Assembly (NCBI RefSeq): GCF_018294505.1
Contig: NC_057809.1
Coordinates: 508,797,914-508,861,913 of the forward strand
Origin: Triticum aestivum
Lineage: Eukaryota > Streptophyta > Magnoliopsida > Poales > Poaceae
Reading direction: 5' to 3'
DNA: 64,000 nucleotides
Part shown: piece by piece, positions 38,191-51,584 of the stretch
Numbering within the stretch: the stretch's first letter is position 1
How the letters are laid out: each line of letters begins with the position of its first letter
Made by a program: the position numbers and the translations under genes
Notes under the pieces: model-generated
What the model was told of the DNA's origin: nothing
Database searches by the model: none
Seen by the model: the letters and a program-made list of their open reading frames with translations, nothing else

Positions 38191-39668
38191 TGATACGTCT
38201 CTATCGTATCTACTTTTCCAAACACTTTTGCCCTTGTTTTGGACTCTAACTTGCGTGATTTGAATGGAACTAACCCGGACTAACGCTGTTTTCAGCAGAA
38301 TTGCCATGGTGTTATTTATGTGCAGAAACAAAAGTTCTCGGAATGACCTGAAACTCAACGGAGCATATTTTTGGAAATAATAAAAAATACTGGCAAAAGA
38401 TCAAGGCCAGGGGGCCCACACCCTAGCCACGAGGGTGGGGGCGCGCCCCCTACCTCGTGGGCCCCCTCGAGCTCCTCCGACCTCAACTCCAACTCTATAT
38501 ATTCGTGTTCAGAGAGAGAAAAAACAGGGAGAAAGATTCATCACGTTTTATGATACAGAGTCGCCGCCAAGCCCTAAACTCTCTCGGGAGGGCTGATCTG
38601 GAGTCCGTTCGGGGCTCCGGAGAGGGGAACCCGTCGCCATCGTTATCATCAACCATCCTCCATCACCAATTTCATGATGCTCACCGCCGTGCGTGAGTAA
38701 TTCCATCGTAGGCTTGCTGGACGGTGATGGGTTGGATGAGATTTATCATGTAATCGAGTTAGTTTTGTTAGGGTTTGATCCCTAGTATCCACTATGTTCT
38801 GAGATTGATGTTGCTATGACTTTGCTATGCTTAATGCTTGTCACTAGGGCCCGAGTAATGTGATTTCAGATCTGAACCTATTATGTTTTCATGAATATAT
38901 GAGAGCTCTTGATCCTATCTTGCAAGTCTATAGGCACCTACTATGTGTTATGATCCGGCAACCCCGAAGTGACAATAATCGGGACCACTTCCGGTGATGA
39001 CCGTAGTTTGAGGAGTTCATGTATTCACTATGTGTTAATGCTTTGGTCCGGTACTCTATTAAAAGGAGGCCTTAATATCCCTTAGTTTCCGCTAGGCCCT
39101 CGCTGCCACGGGAGGGTAGGACAAAAGATGTCATGCAAGTTCTTTCCCATAAGCATGTATGACTATATTCGGAATACATGCCTACATTACATTGATGAAT
39201 TGGAGCTAGTTCTGTGTCACCCTAGGCTATGACTGTTACATGATGAACCGCATCCGGCATAATTCTCTATCACCGATCCATTGCCTATGAGCTTTCCATA
39301 TATTGTTCTTCGCTTATTTACTTTTCCGTTGCTATTGTTATCATCACTACAAAATACCAAAAACATTACTATTGCTACCGTTACTTTTGCTATCGTTACC
39401 ACTACCATCATATTACTTTGCTACTAAACACTTTGTTGCAGATATTAAGTTCCCTGGTGTGGTTGAATTGACAACTCAGCTGCTAATACTTGAGAATATT
39501 CTTTGGCTCCCCTTGTGTCGAATCAATAAATTTGGGTTGAATACTCTACCCTCGAAGACTGTTGTGATCCCCTATACTTGTGGGTTATCAAGACTATTTT
39601 CTGGCGCCGTTGCTGGGGAGCATAGCTCTATTCTTTGAGTCACTTGGGATTTATATCCGCTTATCACT

Positions 39669-39786
39669 ATGAAGAACTTGAGAGATCCAAAAACCAAGAT
39701 TTATCCCTCAACTACGAGGGGAGGTAAGGAACTACCATCTAGCTCTGCACTTGATTCATCTTCTGTTTTGAGTAAGCTTGCGACAC
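39669..39786 (+). pseudogene. Element C gag, N-terminal piece
   Basis: Starts 'MKNLRDPKTKIYPSTTRGGK' and is nearly identical to the start of element D gag (58197). The frame is cut after 39 codons by insertion D; the TSD gacac at 39782-39786 repeats at 59693-59697. Confidence 0.85.
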
Positions 39787-40691
39787 TGATAACCCACAAG
39801 TATAGGGGATCGCAACAGTTTTTGAGGGTAGAGTATTCAACCCAAATTTATTGATTCGACACAAGGGGAGCCAAAGAATATTCTCAAGTATTAGCAGCTG
39901 AGTTGTCAATTCAACCACACCTGGAAACTTAATATCTGCAGCAAAGTGTTTAGTAGCAAAGTAATATGATAGTAGTGATAATGGTAACAAAAAGTAATAG
40001 TAGTAAAAGCAATGTTTTTGGTATTTTATAGTGATGATAGCAATAGCAACGGGAAAGTAAATAAGCGAAGAACAATATATGGAAAGCTCGTAGGCAATGG
40101 ATCGGTGATAGAGAATTATGTCGGATGCGGTTCATCATGTAACAGTCATAACCTAGGGTGACACAGAACTAGCTCCAGTTCATTGATATAATGTAGGCAT
40201 GTATTCCGAATATAGTCATACGTGCTTATGGAAAAGAACTTGCATGACATCTTTTGTCCTACCCTCCCGTGGTAGCGGGGTCCTTACGGAAACTAAGGGA
40301 TATTAAGGCCTCCTTTTAATAGAGAACCGAAACAAAGCATTAACACATAGTGAATACATGAACTCCTCAAACTACGGTCATCACCGGTAAGTATCTCGAT
40401 TATTGTCACTTTGGGGTTAACGGATCATAACACATAATAGGTGACTATAGACTTGCAAGATAGGATCAAGAACACTCATATATTGATGAAAACATAATAG
40501 GTTCATATTTGAAATCATGGCACTCGGGCCCTAGTGACAAGCATTAAGCATAGCAAAGTCATAGCAACATCAATCTCAGAATATAGTGGACACTAGGGAT
40601 CAAACCCTAACAAAACTAACTCGATTACATGATAGATCCCATCCAACCCATCACCGTCCAGCAAGCCTACGATGGAATTACTCACACACGG

Positions 40692-43176
40692 TGTAGTGAC
40701 CAGACCTCAAACGGTCTGATCTCTGTGCTCAGGTGTCATACCTGGATCAGTAATCCTGACACCACACCGTACTTGGAGGATTTATAAATGAGTAGCAATC
40801 ACACACTTATTACATCGAGTGTCTCAATAAAGAACTTATTACAATAAATATGGCTTAAGGCCATCTAATAACTATAACAGCGGAAGGCTTGGAAGATAAG
40901 TGAGTCCATCAACTCCAACGGCATCACTGAGTATAGAACCACGACCTAAAAACTCCTTAATCGTTGTCTGAAAAGTCTGCAACATTAACGTTGTAGCCCG
41001 AAACGGGCCAGCACATGGAATATGCTGGCAAAGTAACACATAGAGGGTAATGGAATGAAACAGCTATACTATATGCATATTTGGCTGGTGGAAAGCTCTA
41101 TGGTTATAGTTTTGCGTAAAGCCAATTTTTCCCTACTACAAAGGAATAAATTTTAATTAACTATCATGGTAGTTGTTAAACATTGAGAATGGTTGACAGC
41201 ATTCTCAATCCCAAAACAAACCCAACAAAATTAATTTAGAGTAACATGTTGAGATTCACATGATAATCCAAGTACTAGATACTCAAGATGTCCATAATCG
41301 GGGACACGGCTAACCATGATTAGTTTATACACTCTGTAGAGGTTTGCCCACTTTTCCCCACAAGACTCGATCGCCTTCGTTTGGTTTCTCACACTACATG
41401 GTGTTTGAGAAGACAGATGACCGAGACATAGTCTTTCAGAAGCGCTAGCACCTTATGATGGATAGACCGTTACACCTACTTTCCCCTACATCTGCTAGTC
41501 TACCCTGTAAGAGTTCGCACGACTTAATCAACTATGCTAGAGCCCATAATAGCTTGTGGCTGCACACGGAAGTTTCTAGTATGAAAAATCTCATGATCCC
41601 TTTGGGCCTGGGTGGCGGTCCATAAAAAAAACAGGCAATCCTGGAATACCCAGGTACCTCAATCCACCCAGATGTGTGTTTAAGTTGCCACCTTAGATAA
41701 ACCATTAATTTAACAAACTCACATCTGTCATGGATATCACTCACCCAATCCACGTCTACTAGCATAGCATGGCATAATGGGCAAATGTAGAAGTAACTCC
41801 CAAAGGTTTGAAAATAAACAAGTAATAGGTACTACCTCAACTACTTCCCAAACCCACAATTTAATTAGATCCTAATCATGCAATGTGTGAGGATTGATCT
41901 AATGCAATAAAACTAGGTAGTAGGAGGTATGATCAAAGTGTTACTTGCCTTGCTAATGATCTGCGAAACCTAGAGATTCGAATTAACAGGCGGCGCACTC
42001 CGGGTATTCTATCGCAGACAAACAAACAAGCATACAATAAGTATTTATCTAATGCACAGGTAAAACTCAAATAAGAGATCTAACCAGAAGTTTCAACTTA
42101 AGAACTCCGGTTTGCAAAAAGAATCAAATTAAACGAAGCAACGAAAGTCAAACGGCAAAAGAAACAGGCTTCGTTTACTATTCTGGATCTAGGGCAATTT
42201 TTACAGTGGAAAAAACTTGTTTAAGTTGGTTAAACGGGTAGAGGGTTCCGAGACGAAACTCTAGGCGCTTGAATCGCCTGATTCCGTTAAATGAGCGAAA
42301 AGTTATACTAAAACGAAAATCGGATCAGGAATCGCGATTAGAAAAATCGCGGATTTAATCCAAGAAAAAGAAAAACGACGAACGTTCGCTAGAACGAACG
42401 AACGCTCGCTATTTAAATAAATCGGAAAAACCGATCTATTTATAAAAATCAAAACTAAAAAAAATAAAAACCGTGACTTTTTTTAACCGCGACTTTTAAA
42501 AAAAAAATCCGGCGGCGAAAACGAGGTTGACCTGGGTCCGGCGGCGGCGGCGGCGGCTCCGGCGGCGGGCAGCGGCGGCGGCTCTGATTTCAGGTGCGGT
42601 GGGCTGGGGTGGCTCGGGGCGGCGGTATTTAAAGGCTGCCCCCCAGGCGGAGTCCCGCTCGGGTACGGCCCAAAGTCGGTTCGCGTTTTTTTAAAATTAT
42701 TCCGCACATAAAAACAAATAAAAGAAATACTAAACGAACTCCAAAAATCCCGAAATAAATTTTCCTGGGCTTCTAAAATCAAGCCGCACAAGGTGAACAT
42801 TTATTTGGGGCCTAAATACAATTTTGAAAAACGCACATTTTTCCTAAATTCAAATAAAATACCAAAAAACTCCGAAATAAAATCTTATTTGATTTTTTTA
42901 TTAAATCCTCAATATTTATTTATTTTAGGAAAGTCATTTTATTACCTCTCTCATATTTTTGTAATAGAAATAATTGATGATAAAATAATTAAAATTAAAT
43001 GATCCTATCGCAAAATTTGAGAAAACTCAAATATGAAAATAACGAAATCCCCAACTCTCTCCGTGGGTCCTTGAGTTGCGTAGAATTTCTAGGATCAAAA
43101 CCAAAAGCAAATAAATTATGATATGCAATGATGAGCTAATGTATAACATTCCAAATTGAAAATTTGGGATGTTACA
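40692..43176 (-). mobile_element. 3' LTR of element E
   Basis: Matches the 5' LTR at 48616-51082 over its whole length, apart from scattered substitutions, a small deletion near 41210, and a different length of GCC/GGC repeats at 42535-42580. On the minus strand 'tttaaata' near 42630 may be the promoter TATA box. Confidence 0.9.
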
Positions 43177-43188
43177 AACCTACCCCTC

Positions 43189-43698
43189 TTAAGATGAATC
43201 TCGCCCTCGAGATTCGGGTTGGCTAGAAAATAGGTGAGGGTGGTCCTTGAGAAAATCTTCCTCTCGCTCCCAGGTGGCTTCATCCTCTGTGTGGTGGCTC
43301 CATTGAACCTTGCAAAACTTGACAACCTTGCTGCGGGTGACTCGACTGGCATACTCTAGAATCTTAACTGGTTTCTCCTCATAGGTCAAATCACTGTCCA
43401 ACTGAATTGCTTCCAATGGCACGGTGTCTCTCAAGGGTATGTCAGCCATCTCCGCGTGGCACTTCTTCAATTGCGAAATGTGGAACACATCATGAACTCC
43501 CGACAATCCTGCGGGCAATTCCAACTTGTAGGCCACTTCTCCCATACGTTCCAATACTCGGTATGGTCCTACAAACCGTGGCGCTAACTTTCCCTTAACA
43601 CCAAAACGCTTTATTCCCCGAAGTGGGGATACTCGAAGATAAGCTCTGTCTCCGACTTTGTAAACTGTCTCCTTGCGTTTAGAATCTGCGTAGCTCTT
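43189..43698 (-). pseudogene. Element E integrase C-terminus with chromodomain-like tail
   Basis: Shows the GPY-like region 'APRFVGPYRVLERMGEVAY', 'HDVFHISQLKKC', then 'ILEYASRVTRSKVVKFCKVQW' and 'DEATWEREEDF', the pattern of plant chromovirus chromodomains thought to steer insertion to heterochromatin. It follows the integrase core in the same frame after one stop at 43699-43701. Confidence 0.88.
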
Positions 43699-43701
43699 CT
43701 A

Positions 43702-44592
43702 CCTGGACTGGGCTACCTTGAGCCTATCGCGAATCAATTTCACTTTCTGTTCAGACTCCTTAATCAGATCCGGTCCAAACAACTGGCGGTCTCCAACTTC
43801 ATCCCATGACAATGGTGTCCTGCACCTTCTTCCGTACAAGGCTTCGAAAGGGGCCATCTTTAAACTAGATTGATAGCTGTTGTTGTAAGAGAACTCTGCA
43901 TACGGCAAATTCTCGTCCCAACTAGATCCATAATCTAGTGCACAAGCTCTTAGCATGTCCTCCAAAATCTGATTGACTCTCTCGGTCTGTCCATCTGTTT
44001 GTGGATGAAAAGCTGTGCTGAACTCTAGCCTGGTACCCAAAGTTTCGTGCAACTGATTCCAGAACTTTGAGGTAAACTGGATTCCTCTATCTGATACTAT
44101 ACTCCTCGGAACTCCATGTAAGCATACAATCCTGGTCATGTATATCTTTGCCAACTTAGCACTGGTGTAAGTGGTCTTTACTGGGATGAAATGAGCTACT
44201 TTCGTCAACCGATCGACTACAACCCAAATCGAGTCATAGCCTGAACGAGTCCTGGGTAATCCCGTGATAAAGTCCATGCCTAACTTATCCCACTTCCATT
44301 CGGGTATCGGCAATGGCTGTAGCAATCCTGCTAGCTTCTGATGTTCTGCCTTTACTCTCTGACATACGTCACAAACCGCTACATACTCTGCAATATCTTT
44401 CTTCATTCTGGTCCACCAGAAGTTATCCTTCAAATCCAAATACATCTTGGTATTTCCTGGGTGAATCGAATACGGTGAATCATGTGCCTCTTGCAGAATC
44501 AACTTCCTGATCTTCGGGTCATTGGGCACATAAACACGGTCTTCAAACCATAGGATGTCATGCTCATCCTCACGAAATCCTTTAGCCTTTCC
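43702..44592 (-). pseudogene. Element E integrase core
   Basis: The HHCC zinc region spans 'ILQEAHDSPYSIHPG' to 'CDVCQRVK', followed by the core with 'WDKLGMDFITGLPRT', 'VVVDRLTKVAHFIP', 'IVSDRGIQFTSKFW' and 'FHPQTDGQTERVNQ'. Catalytic D, D and E are visible in these motifs. The frame is open from after the stop near 44593 to 43702. Confidence 0.9.
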
Positions 44593-45960
44593 TTAGCTCA
44601 TTTTATCCTTTATAGAGGCAATCTCCTTGTCAGTCTTCTGAGCTTCCCTGATTCTATCCATCAAAGTTGACTGAATCTCCAATGCTGCTACATAGCCTCT
44701 CAGAACTATTTCCAAACATAGCTCACGAAGATCCTCGGCTAACTCCTTTGGTATTTCTCCCGTCTTTAGTGTATTGACATGGATCGTACGTCTCAATGTG
44801 TCAGCTACTACATTAGCCTTTCCGGGATGGTAATGCAATCTCATATCATAATCCTTGATGAGCTCCAACCTTCTCCTTTGTCTGAGGTTTAACTCCTTCT
44901 ATGTGAAAATGTATTTCAAACTCTTATGATCCATGTACACCTCATAATGATTTCTAATGAGGAAATGTCTCCATGTTTTTAATGCATGCACTACGGCTGC
45001 TAACTCCAAATCATGCGTGGCATAATTCAATTCGTGAAGTTTCAGTTGTCGTGAGGCATATGAAACAACTCTCCCTTCCCGCATAAGCACTGCTCCAAGT
45101 CCTCGATGTGAAGCGTCGCAATACACCTCATAATCCTTGGTCTGGTCTGGCAAAATCAACACTGGTGAAGTAACCAAGCGTTTCTTCAACTCCTGGAAAC
45201 TAGCCTCACACTCCTCGGTCCATATGAACTTGGTATCCTTCTTTAATAACTCAGTCATAGGCTTCGCAATCTTTGAGAAATTCTCAATAAATCTCCGGTA
45301 GTATCCTGTGAGTCCAAGAAAACTCCGGATCTCTCCAACTGTTGTTGGCGCTTCCCAATTTGTCACAGTGTCAACCTTAGTGGGATTGACTGCTATACCT
45401 TCTCCGGATATAACGTGTCCGAGGAATCCTACTTCCTTCAACCAAAACTCACATTTGCTGAACTTGGCATACAGCTGATGTTCTCTGAGCTTCTTAAGTA
45501 CCAATCGCAAATGCTCCTTATGCTCCTCTTCACTTTTCGAGTAAACCAGAATATCATCAATGAACACTACGACGAACTTATCCAAGAACTCCATAAACAC
45601 TTTGTTCATCATGTTCATAAAATATGCAGGTGCGTTAGTCAGACCAAATGACATAACGGTATACTCGTACAACCCATACCTGGTGGTAAAAGCTGTCTTA
45701 GGTATATCCTGTTCTCGAATCTTCAACTGGTGGTATCCTGATCGCAGATCGATCTTGGAAAATACCTTAGCTCCTTGCAATCGATCAAACAGATCATTGA
45801 TCATTGGTAGTGGGTACTTGTTCTTGATCGTTACTTCATTCAACCCACGATAGTCAACAACCACCCTTAACGATCCATCCTTTTTCTCCACTAGAAGTAC
45901 TGGTGATCCCCAAGGCGAAGAACTTGGGCGAATATATCCCTTATCCAATAACTCCTTAAT
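44593..45960 (-). pseudogene. Element E reverse transcriptase and RNase H
   Basis: Reverse transcriptase reads from '[20 protein letters not shown]' through '[15 protein letters not shown]' and the active site '[13 protein letters not shown]'. RNase H begins at '[17 protein letters not shown]' and passes '[16 protein letters not shown]' to '[10 protein letters not shown]'. In-frame stops lie at 44899-44901 and 44593-44595 with no frame change, so the pol frame has decayed only by point nonsense mutations over this part. Confidence 0.9.
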
Positions 45961-46637
45961 CTACTTCTTAATCTCCACCCAATCCTTTGCGACATCCTAT
46001 ATGGTCTCTTTGATATTGGCCCTGTGCCTGACAATAGCTCAATCAAAAACTCAATATCTCTATCCGGTGGCATGCCTGGCAACTCTTCTGGAAATACTTC
46101 AGGGAAATCCCTTACCACTGGTACTTCCTCCTGCACAACTCGTGATAAGGAATTTACTTGTGTCCTATTTGGCGCATGCCGGGATACATACTTGATCCTT
46201 CTCCCTTCTGGGGTGGTAAGCAAAATTGTCTTACTGGCGCAATCGATGTTTCCTCCATACATCGACAGCCAATCCATACCCAGAATTACATCCAATCCTT
46301 GTGATTCCAAAATGATTAAATCCGAGGGAAACACATGCCTACCTATACTCAATGGCACTTGAAAACATCCTTGACTGGCCATATACTCCGCTCCTGGTGA
46401 GCTTACTAGCATAGGTGTTCTAAGAACCTTAGTGGGTAGGTTATACTTATCCACAAATCCCCTTGATATGTATGAATGCGATGCACCGGTATCAAAAAGA
46501 ATGAGTGCAGTAAATGACTTAACCAAAAACTTATCGATTACTGCATCCGGCTGCTCTTCAACCTCCTCCACGTTAATGTGGTTCACCTGTCCCCTGTTGA
46601 AAGGGTTCGGCTTCTTCCCAAAGCTTCCATTGCCATT
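45940..46637 (-). pseudogene. Element E protease
   Basis: Aspartic protease with 'LILFDTGASHSYIS' and the later 'DVILGMDWL'. The frame continues from gag past one stop at 46638-46640 and shifts against the RT frame near 45950. Confidence 0.85.
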
Positions 46638-47567
46638 CTAGCCTTCAGGACATTCATTGGCATAATGTCCGGTCTTCTGGCACTTAAAGCAAGTGACTTG
46701 GCTCAGGTCCTTCTTGGCTGGGGTTGATGGGTTGGTATGGTTCTGGCCGTTGCTTCCTCCATTGCCATTACCATTCTTGGTGCCGTTGTGATTGTGCGAG
46801 CTACCTCCTCCATGGGTATGCTGAAAATGTCCTCCCGATCTAGGGGTAAAACGTGGCTTCTGTTGAGCTCCAGAATTGTACTTCCCTTGTCCATACTTCC
46901 TCTTGCGGTTCTCAATTTGCTGCTGCTTGCCTTCAATCATAAGAGCACGGTCTACCAACTCCTGGTAGTTGTTGAAGGTTGCTACCATCAACTGCATGCT
47001 CAACTCATCATTCAGACCTTCCAGAAACTTCTCCTGCTTAGCTGCATCTGTAGCAACGTCATCTGGGGCATAACGTGCTAAAGTCCTCCACATACTGGCC
47101 AACTGTCCGTCCTCCTTGGCGCAAGTTGCGAAACTCACACTTCTTCATGGCCATAGCTCCTGCTGAAACATGGGCAGTTTGAAAAGCCTGCTGAAACTGG
47201 TCCCACGTGACAGTGTCGACAGGGAAAGTGGTTGTGAAATTCTCCCACCATGATGCTGTGGGTCCTTCAAGCTGATGTGCGGCAAACTTCACCTTCTCCG
47301 CATCTGTGCATCCTGCTGTGGTCAACTCTCTAGCTGTCTTGCGGAGCCAATATCTGCTACTATCGGCTCGGTGCTACTGGAAAACACCGGCGGATTCAGC
47401 CTAAGAAAATGGGCTAAGTGATCAACAGGTGGTGGTGGTGGTGGGTTGTTGTTGTTGTTCCCCTGATTCTGATTCTGGACTAGCAACTGCATCAATGTGT
47501 TCTGCTGCTGGATCAACTGGGTGAGCTCCGGTGGAAAGGTAAATCCGGGGTCACGTCTCGGAGGCAT
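46638..47567 (-). pseudogene. Element E gag
   Basis: Starts 'MPPRRDPGFTFPPELTQLIQ', followed by Gln/Asn- and Pro-rich linkers, a capsid region with 'ASWWENFTTTFP', 'TWDQFQQAF' and 'FLEGLNDELSMQLM', and a zinc knuckle 'CFKCQKTGHYANEC' near the end. Two frame changes (near 47330 and 47130) return to the original frame. Confidence 0.85.
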
Positions 47568-47762
47568 CCGAGGGTTTAGAAAAGATGAGATTTAAGAATA
47601 GAGGGGGTCTAAAGAGAAAACACTACCCATATGCACATGAGGCAAAAGCAAACAATTCACTTCATTCATTCAAACAAGGGCATACAATCGATCTAACTAT
47701 CGCAAAAGTGCTCAGACTACTGTATTTACATGGTGGACTACTACTACTGACGAGGTGGTCTA

Positions 47763-48505
47763 CTAGAAATATTCTTCGGTTGCAGACTCCAATATATCTG
47801 CTCCGGCTTCATCAACATAGTCATCATCGCTGTCATCTGGGTCCGAGTCGGTGTCGTCGATGATGATGTAGTCTTCCGGGCGAATCTCCTTGGGTTCTTC
47901 GTCTTCATCTACTGGTGTAGGGCCTCCCATAAATATCCTGATCTTCTTGATCAGATCGTCATTCTTCTCCACAATACTTCTATTTCTTCTTCATAATCTT
48001 CACGTGTAGCCTTGAGTTCTTCCTCCAGTTCCTTGATTCTTGTCCTTGCCTTCTTCAGGTCTATCATGTCGGTGCACATTTGGTTCTCCTGTCGTCGAAT
48101 GTGCTGGTTTAACTCCTGGATAAAAGCTGCAATTGATCTATCCTTTCTGATGCTGATCATCTCCCAGTGCTCATCTCGGCGCCCACAAATCTGGTAGATA
48201 GTATCCTTGAGATCATTGCGGTAGACTTCTCCAATGCGTCCCATGGTGATGTGAGCTGCCATGCTCTTTCCTAGACTCCAAGTTGGTGCATCAAAAGAAA
48301 ACTCTATGGGCTCAGTGGCTGGCATGAACGTCCTTCCTGGAACTTGAACTTGAATCATCCAGTGCTCTTCTTCAGGTAAAGTGGCGTTGTAGGTTCCGGT
48401 GAAGCTTGGTACTCCTATGTTCAGGTATCTAGTGACTTCCTTCAAGTGACGTCCAAAGGGTGTATCTTCATCCGATTGCGTGAACTTGTTCCTTCCATCC
48501 ACCAT
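47763..48505 (-). pseudogene. Element E extra ORF upstream of gag, ~247 codons, one frameshift
   Basis: Between PBS (about 48605) and gag (47567) lies a long sense-strand frame with no relation to gag that I can see. It starts 'MVDGRNKFTQSDEDTPFGRH', has a globular middle with 'HWMIQVQVPGRTF' and 'VYRNDLKDTIYQICGRRDEH', a charged coiled-coil-like stretch 'KKARTRIKELEEELKATRED', and a very acidic tail ('DDTDSDPDDSDDDY'). The frame shifts once near 47960. Its function is unknown to me. The length, start close to the PBS, and ordered composition argue against chance. A captured host fragment is the alternative. Confidence 0.65.
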
Positions 48506-48615
48506 CCTAAAGAGTAGAAAAGAGGAGAGGTCAGAAGAGAAGAGAGTGAATAGTGATCTAGGTCTTTAGCTTAGTGGTCGTGTCCTACAGTCAGCGTGTG
48601 CTCTGATACCATCTC

Positions 48616-51082
48616 TGTAGTGACCAGAACTCAAACGGTCTGATCTCTGTGCTCAGGTGTCATCCCTGGATCAGTAATCCTGACACCACACCGTACTTGG
48701 AGGATTTATAACAGAGTAGCAATCACACACTTATTGCATCGAGTGTCTCAATAGAGAACTTATTACAATAAATATGGCTTAAGGCCATCTAATAACTATA
48801 ACAGCGGAAGGCTTGGAAGATAAGTGAGTCCATCAACTCCAACGGCATCACTGAGTATAGAACCACGACCTAAAAACTCCTTAATCGTCGTCTGAAAAGT
48901 CTGCAACATTAACGTTGCAGCCCAAAACGGGTCAGCACATGGAATATGCTGGCAAAGTAACACATAGAGGGTAATGGAATGAAACAGCTATACTATATGC
49001 ATATTTGGCTGGTGGAAAGCTCTATGGTTACAGTTTTGCATAAAGCCAATTTTTCTCTACTATAAAGGAATAAATTTTAATTAACTATCATGGTAGTTGT
49101 TAAACATTGAGAATGGTTGACAGCATTCTCAATCCCAATTAAGCATCATCATTAAACAAACCCAACAAAATTAATTTAGAGTAACATGTTGAGATTCACA
49201 TGATAATCCATGTACTAGATACTCAAGATGTCCATAACCGGGGACACGACTAACCATGATTAGTTTATACACTCTGCAGAGGTTTGCGCACTTTTCCCCA
49301 CAAGACTCGATCGCCTCCGTTTGGTTTCTCGCACTACATGGTGTTTGAGAAGACGGATGACCGAGACATAGTCTTTCAGAAGCGGTAGCACCTTACGATG
49401 GATAGACCGTTACACCTACTTTCCCCTACATTTGCTAGTCTACCCTGTAAGAGTTCGCATGACTTAATCAACTATGCTAGAGCCCATAATAGCTTGTGGC
49501 TGCACACGGAAGTTTCTAGTATGAAAAATCTCATGATCCCTTTGGGCCTGGGTGGCGGTCCATAAAGAAAAACAGGCAATCCTGGAATACCCAGGTACCT
49601 CAATCCACCCAGATGTGTGTTTAAGTTGCCACCTTAGATAAACCATTAATTTAACAAACTCACATCTGTCATGGATATCACTCACCCAATCCACGTCTAC
49701 TAGCATAGCATGGCATAATGGGCAAACGTAGAAGTAACTCCCAAAGGTTTGAAAATAAACAAGTAACAGGTACTACCTCAACTACTTCCCAAACCCACAA
49801 TTTAATTAGATCCTAATCATGCAATGTGTGAGGATTGATCTAATGCAATAAAACTGGGTAGTAGGAGGTATGATCAAAGTGTTACTTGCCTTGCTGATGA
49901 TCCGCGAAACCTAGAGATTCAAAGTAACAGGCGGCACACTCCGGGTATTCTATCGCAGACAAACAAACAAGCATACAATAAGTATTCATCTAATGCACAG
50001 GTAAAACTGAAATAAGAGATCTAACCAGAAGTTTCAACTTAAGAACTCCGGTTTGCAAAAAGAATCAAATCAAATGAAGCAACGAAAGTCAAACGGCAAA
50101 AGAAACAGGCTTCGTTTACTATTCTGGATCTAGGGCAATTTTTATAGTGGCAAAAACTTGTTTAAGTTGGTTAAACGGGTAGAGGGTTTCGAGACGAAAC
50201 TCCAGGCGCTTGAATCGCCTGATTCCGATAAACGAGCGAAAAGTTATACTAAAACGAAAATAGAATCAGGAATCGCAATCAGAAAAATCGCGGATTTAAT
50301 CCGAGAAAAAGAAAAATGATGAACGTTCGCTAGAACAAATGAACGAACGCTCGCTATTTAAATAAATTGGAAAAACCGATCTATTTAAAAAAACCGAAAC
50401 TAAAAAAAACCGTGACTTTTTTTTAATCGCGACTTTTTAAAAAAACGGCGGCCAAAACGAGGTTGGCCTGGGTCCGGCGGCGGCGGCTCTGATTTCGGGC
50501 GCGGTGGGCTGGGGCGGCTCGGGGCGGTGGTATTTAAAGGCTGCCCCCCCGGGCGGAGTCCCGCTCGGGTACGGCCCGAAGTCGGTTCGCGTTTTTTTAA
50601 ATTATTCCGCGTAGAAAAACAAATAAAAGAAATACTAAACTGACTCCAAAAATCCCGAAATAAATTTTCCCGGGCTTCTAAAATCAAGCCGCACAAGGTG
50701 AACATTTATTTGGGGCCTAAATGCAATTTTGAAAAACACACATTTTTCCTAAATTCAAATAAAATACCGAAAAACTCCGAAATAAAATCTTATTTGATTT
50801 TATTATTAAATCCTCAATATTTCTTTATTTTGGGAAAGTCATTTTATTCCCTCTCTCATATTTTTGTAATAGAAATAATTGATGATAAAATAATTAAAAT
50901 CAAATGATCCTATTCGCAAAATTTGTTAAAACTCAAATATGAAAATAACGAAATCCCCAACTCTCTCCGTGGGTCCTTGAGTTGCGTAGAATTTCTAGGA
51001 TCAAAACCAAAACCAAATAAATTATGATATGCAATGATGAGCTAATGTACAACATTCCAAATTGAAAATTTGGGATGTTACA
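48616..51082 (-). mobile_element. 5' LTR of element E
   Basis: Partner of the LTR at 40692-43176. On the minus strand it ends at the PBS after ...GGTCACTACA. The promoter-proximal GC-rich block (50455-50590) has fewer GGC repeats than the other LTR. Confidence 0.9.
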
Positions 51083-51584
51083 CACGGCGGTGAGCATCAT
51101 GAAATTGGTGATGTAGGATGGTTGATGATGACGATGGCGACGGATTCCCCTCTCCGGAGCCCTAAACGGACTCCAGATCAGCCCTCCCGAGAGGTTTTAG
51201 GGCTTGGCGGCGGCTCCGTATCGTAAAATGCGATGATTTCTTCTCTCTGATTTTTTTTCTCCCCGAAACTCAATATATGGAGGTGGAGTTGGAGTCGGAG
51301 AGGCAATAGGGGGCCCACGAGGTAGGGGGCATGCCCCCCACCCTCGTGGAGAGATGGTGCCCCCCTGGCCTTCATCTTTGGCAGGTATTTTTCTATTTTC
51401 TGAAAAGTGGCTCCGTGAAGTTTCAGGTCATTCCGAGAACGTTTGCTCCTACAAATAAATAACACCATGGCAATTCTGCTGAAAACAGCGTCAGTCCGGG
51501 TTAGTTCCATTCAAATCATGCAAGCTAAGAGTCCAAAACAGGGGCAAAAGTGTTTGGAAAAGTAGATACGTTGGAGACGTATCA

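Larger units (their letters stand above)
40692..51082 (-). mobile_element. Chromodomain Gypsy element E, full length, 10.4 kb
   Basis: Perfect target duplication cacgg (40687-40691 and 51083-51087) inside the 3' LTR of D. LTRs 40692-43176 (3', 2485 bp) and 48616-51082 (5', 2467 bp) run TGTAACATCCC ... GTCACTACA on the minus strand. The PBS TGGTATCAGAGC on the minus strand lies at about 48600-48611. A purine-rich tract (cttaagaggggtaggtt) precedes the 3' LTR. Coding order is extra ORF, gag, protease, RT, RNase H, integrase and chromodomain-like C-terminus, i.e. a Tekay/Del-type chromovirus by layout. All frames carry stops. Element F at 60820 is the same family. Confidence 0.9.
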
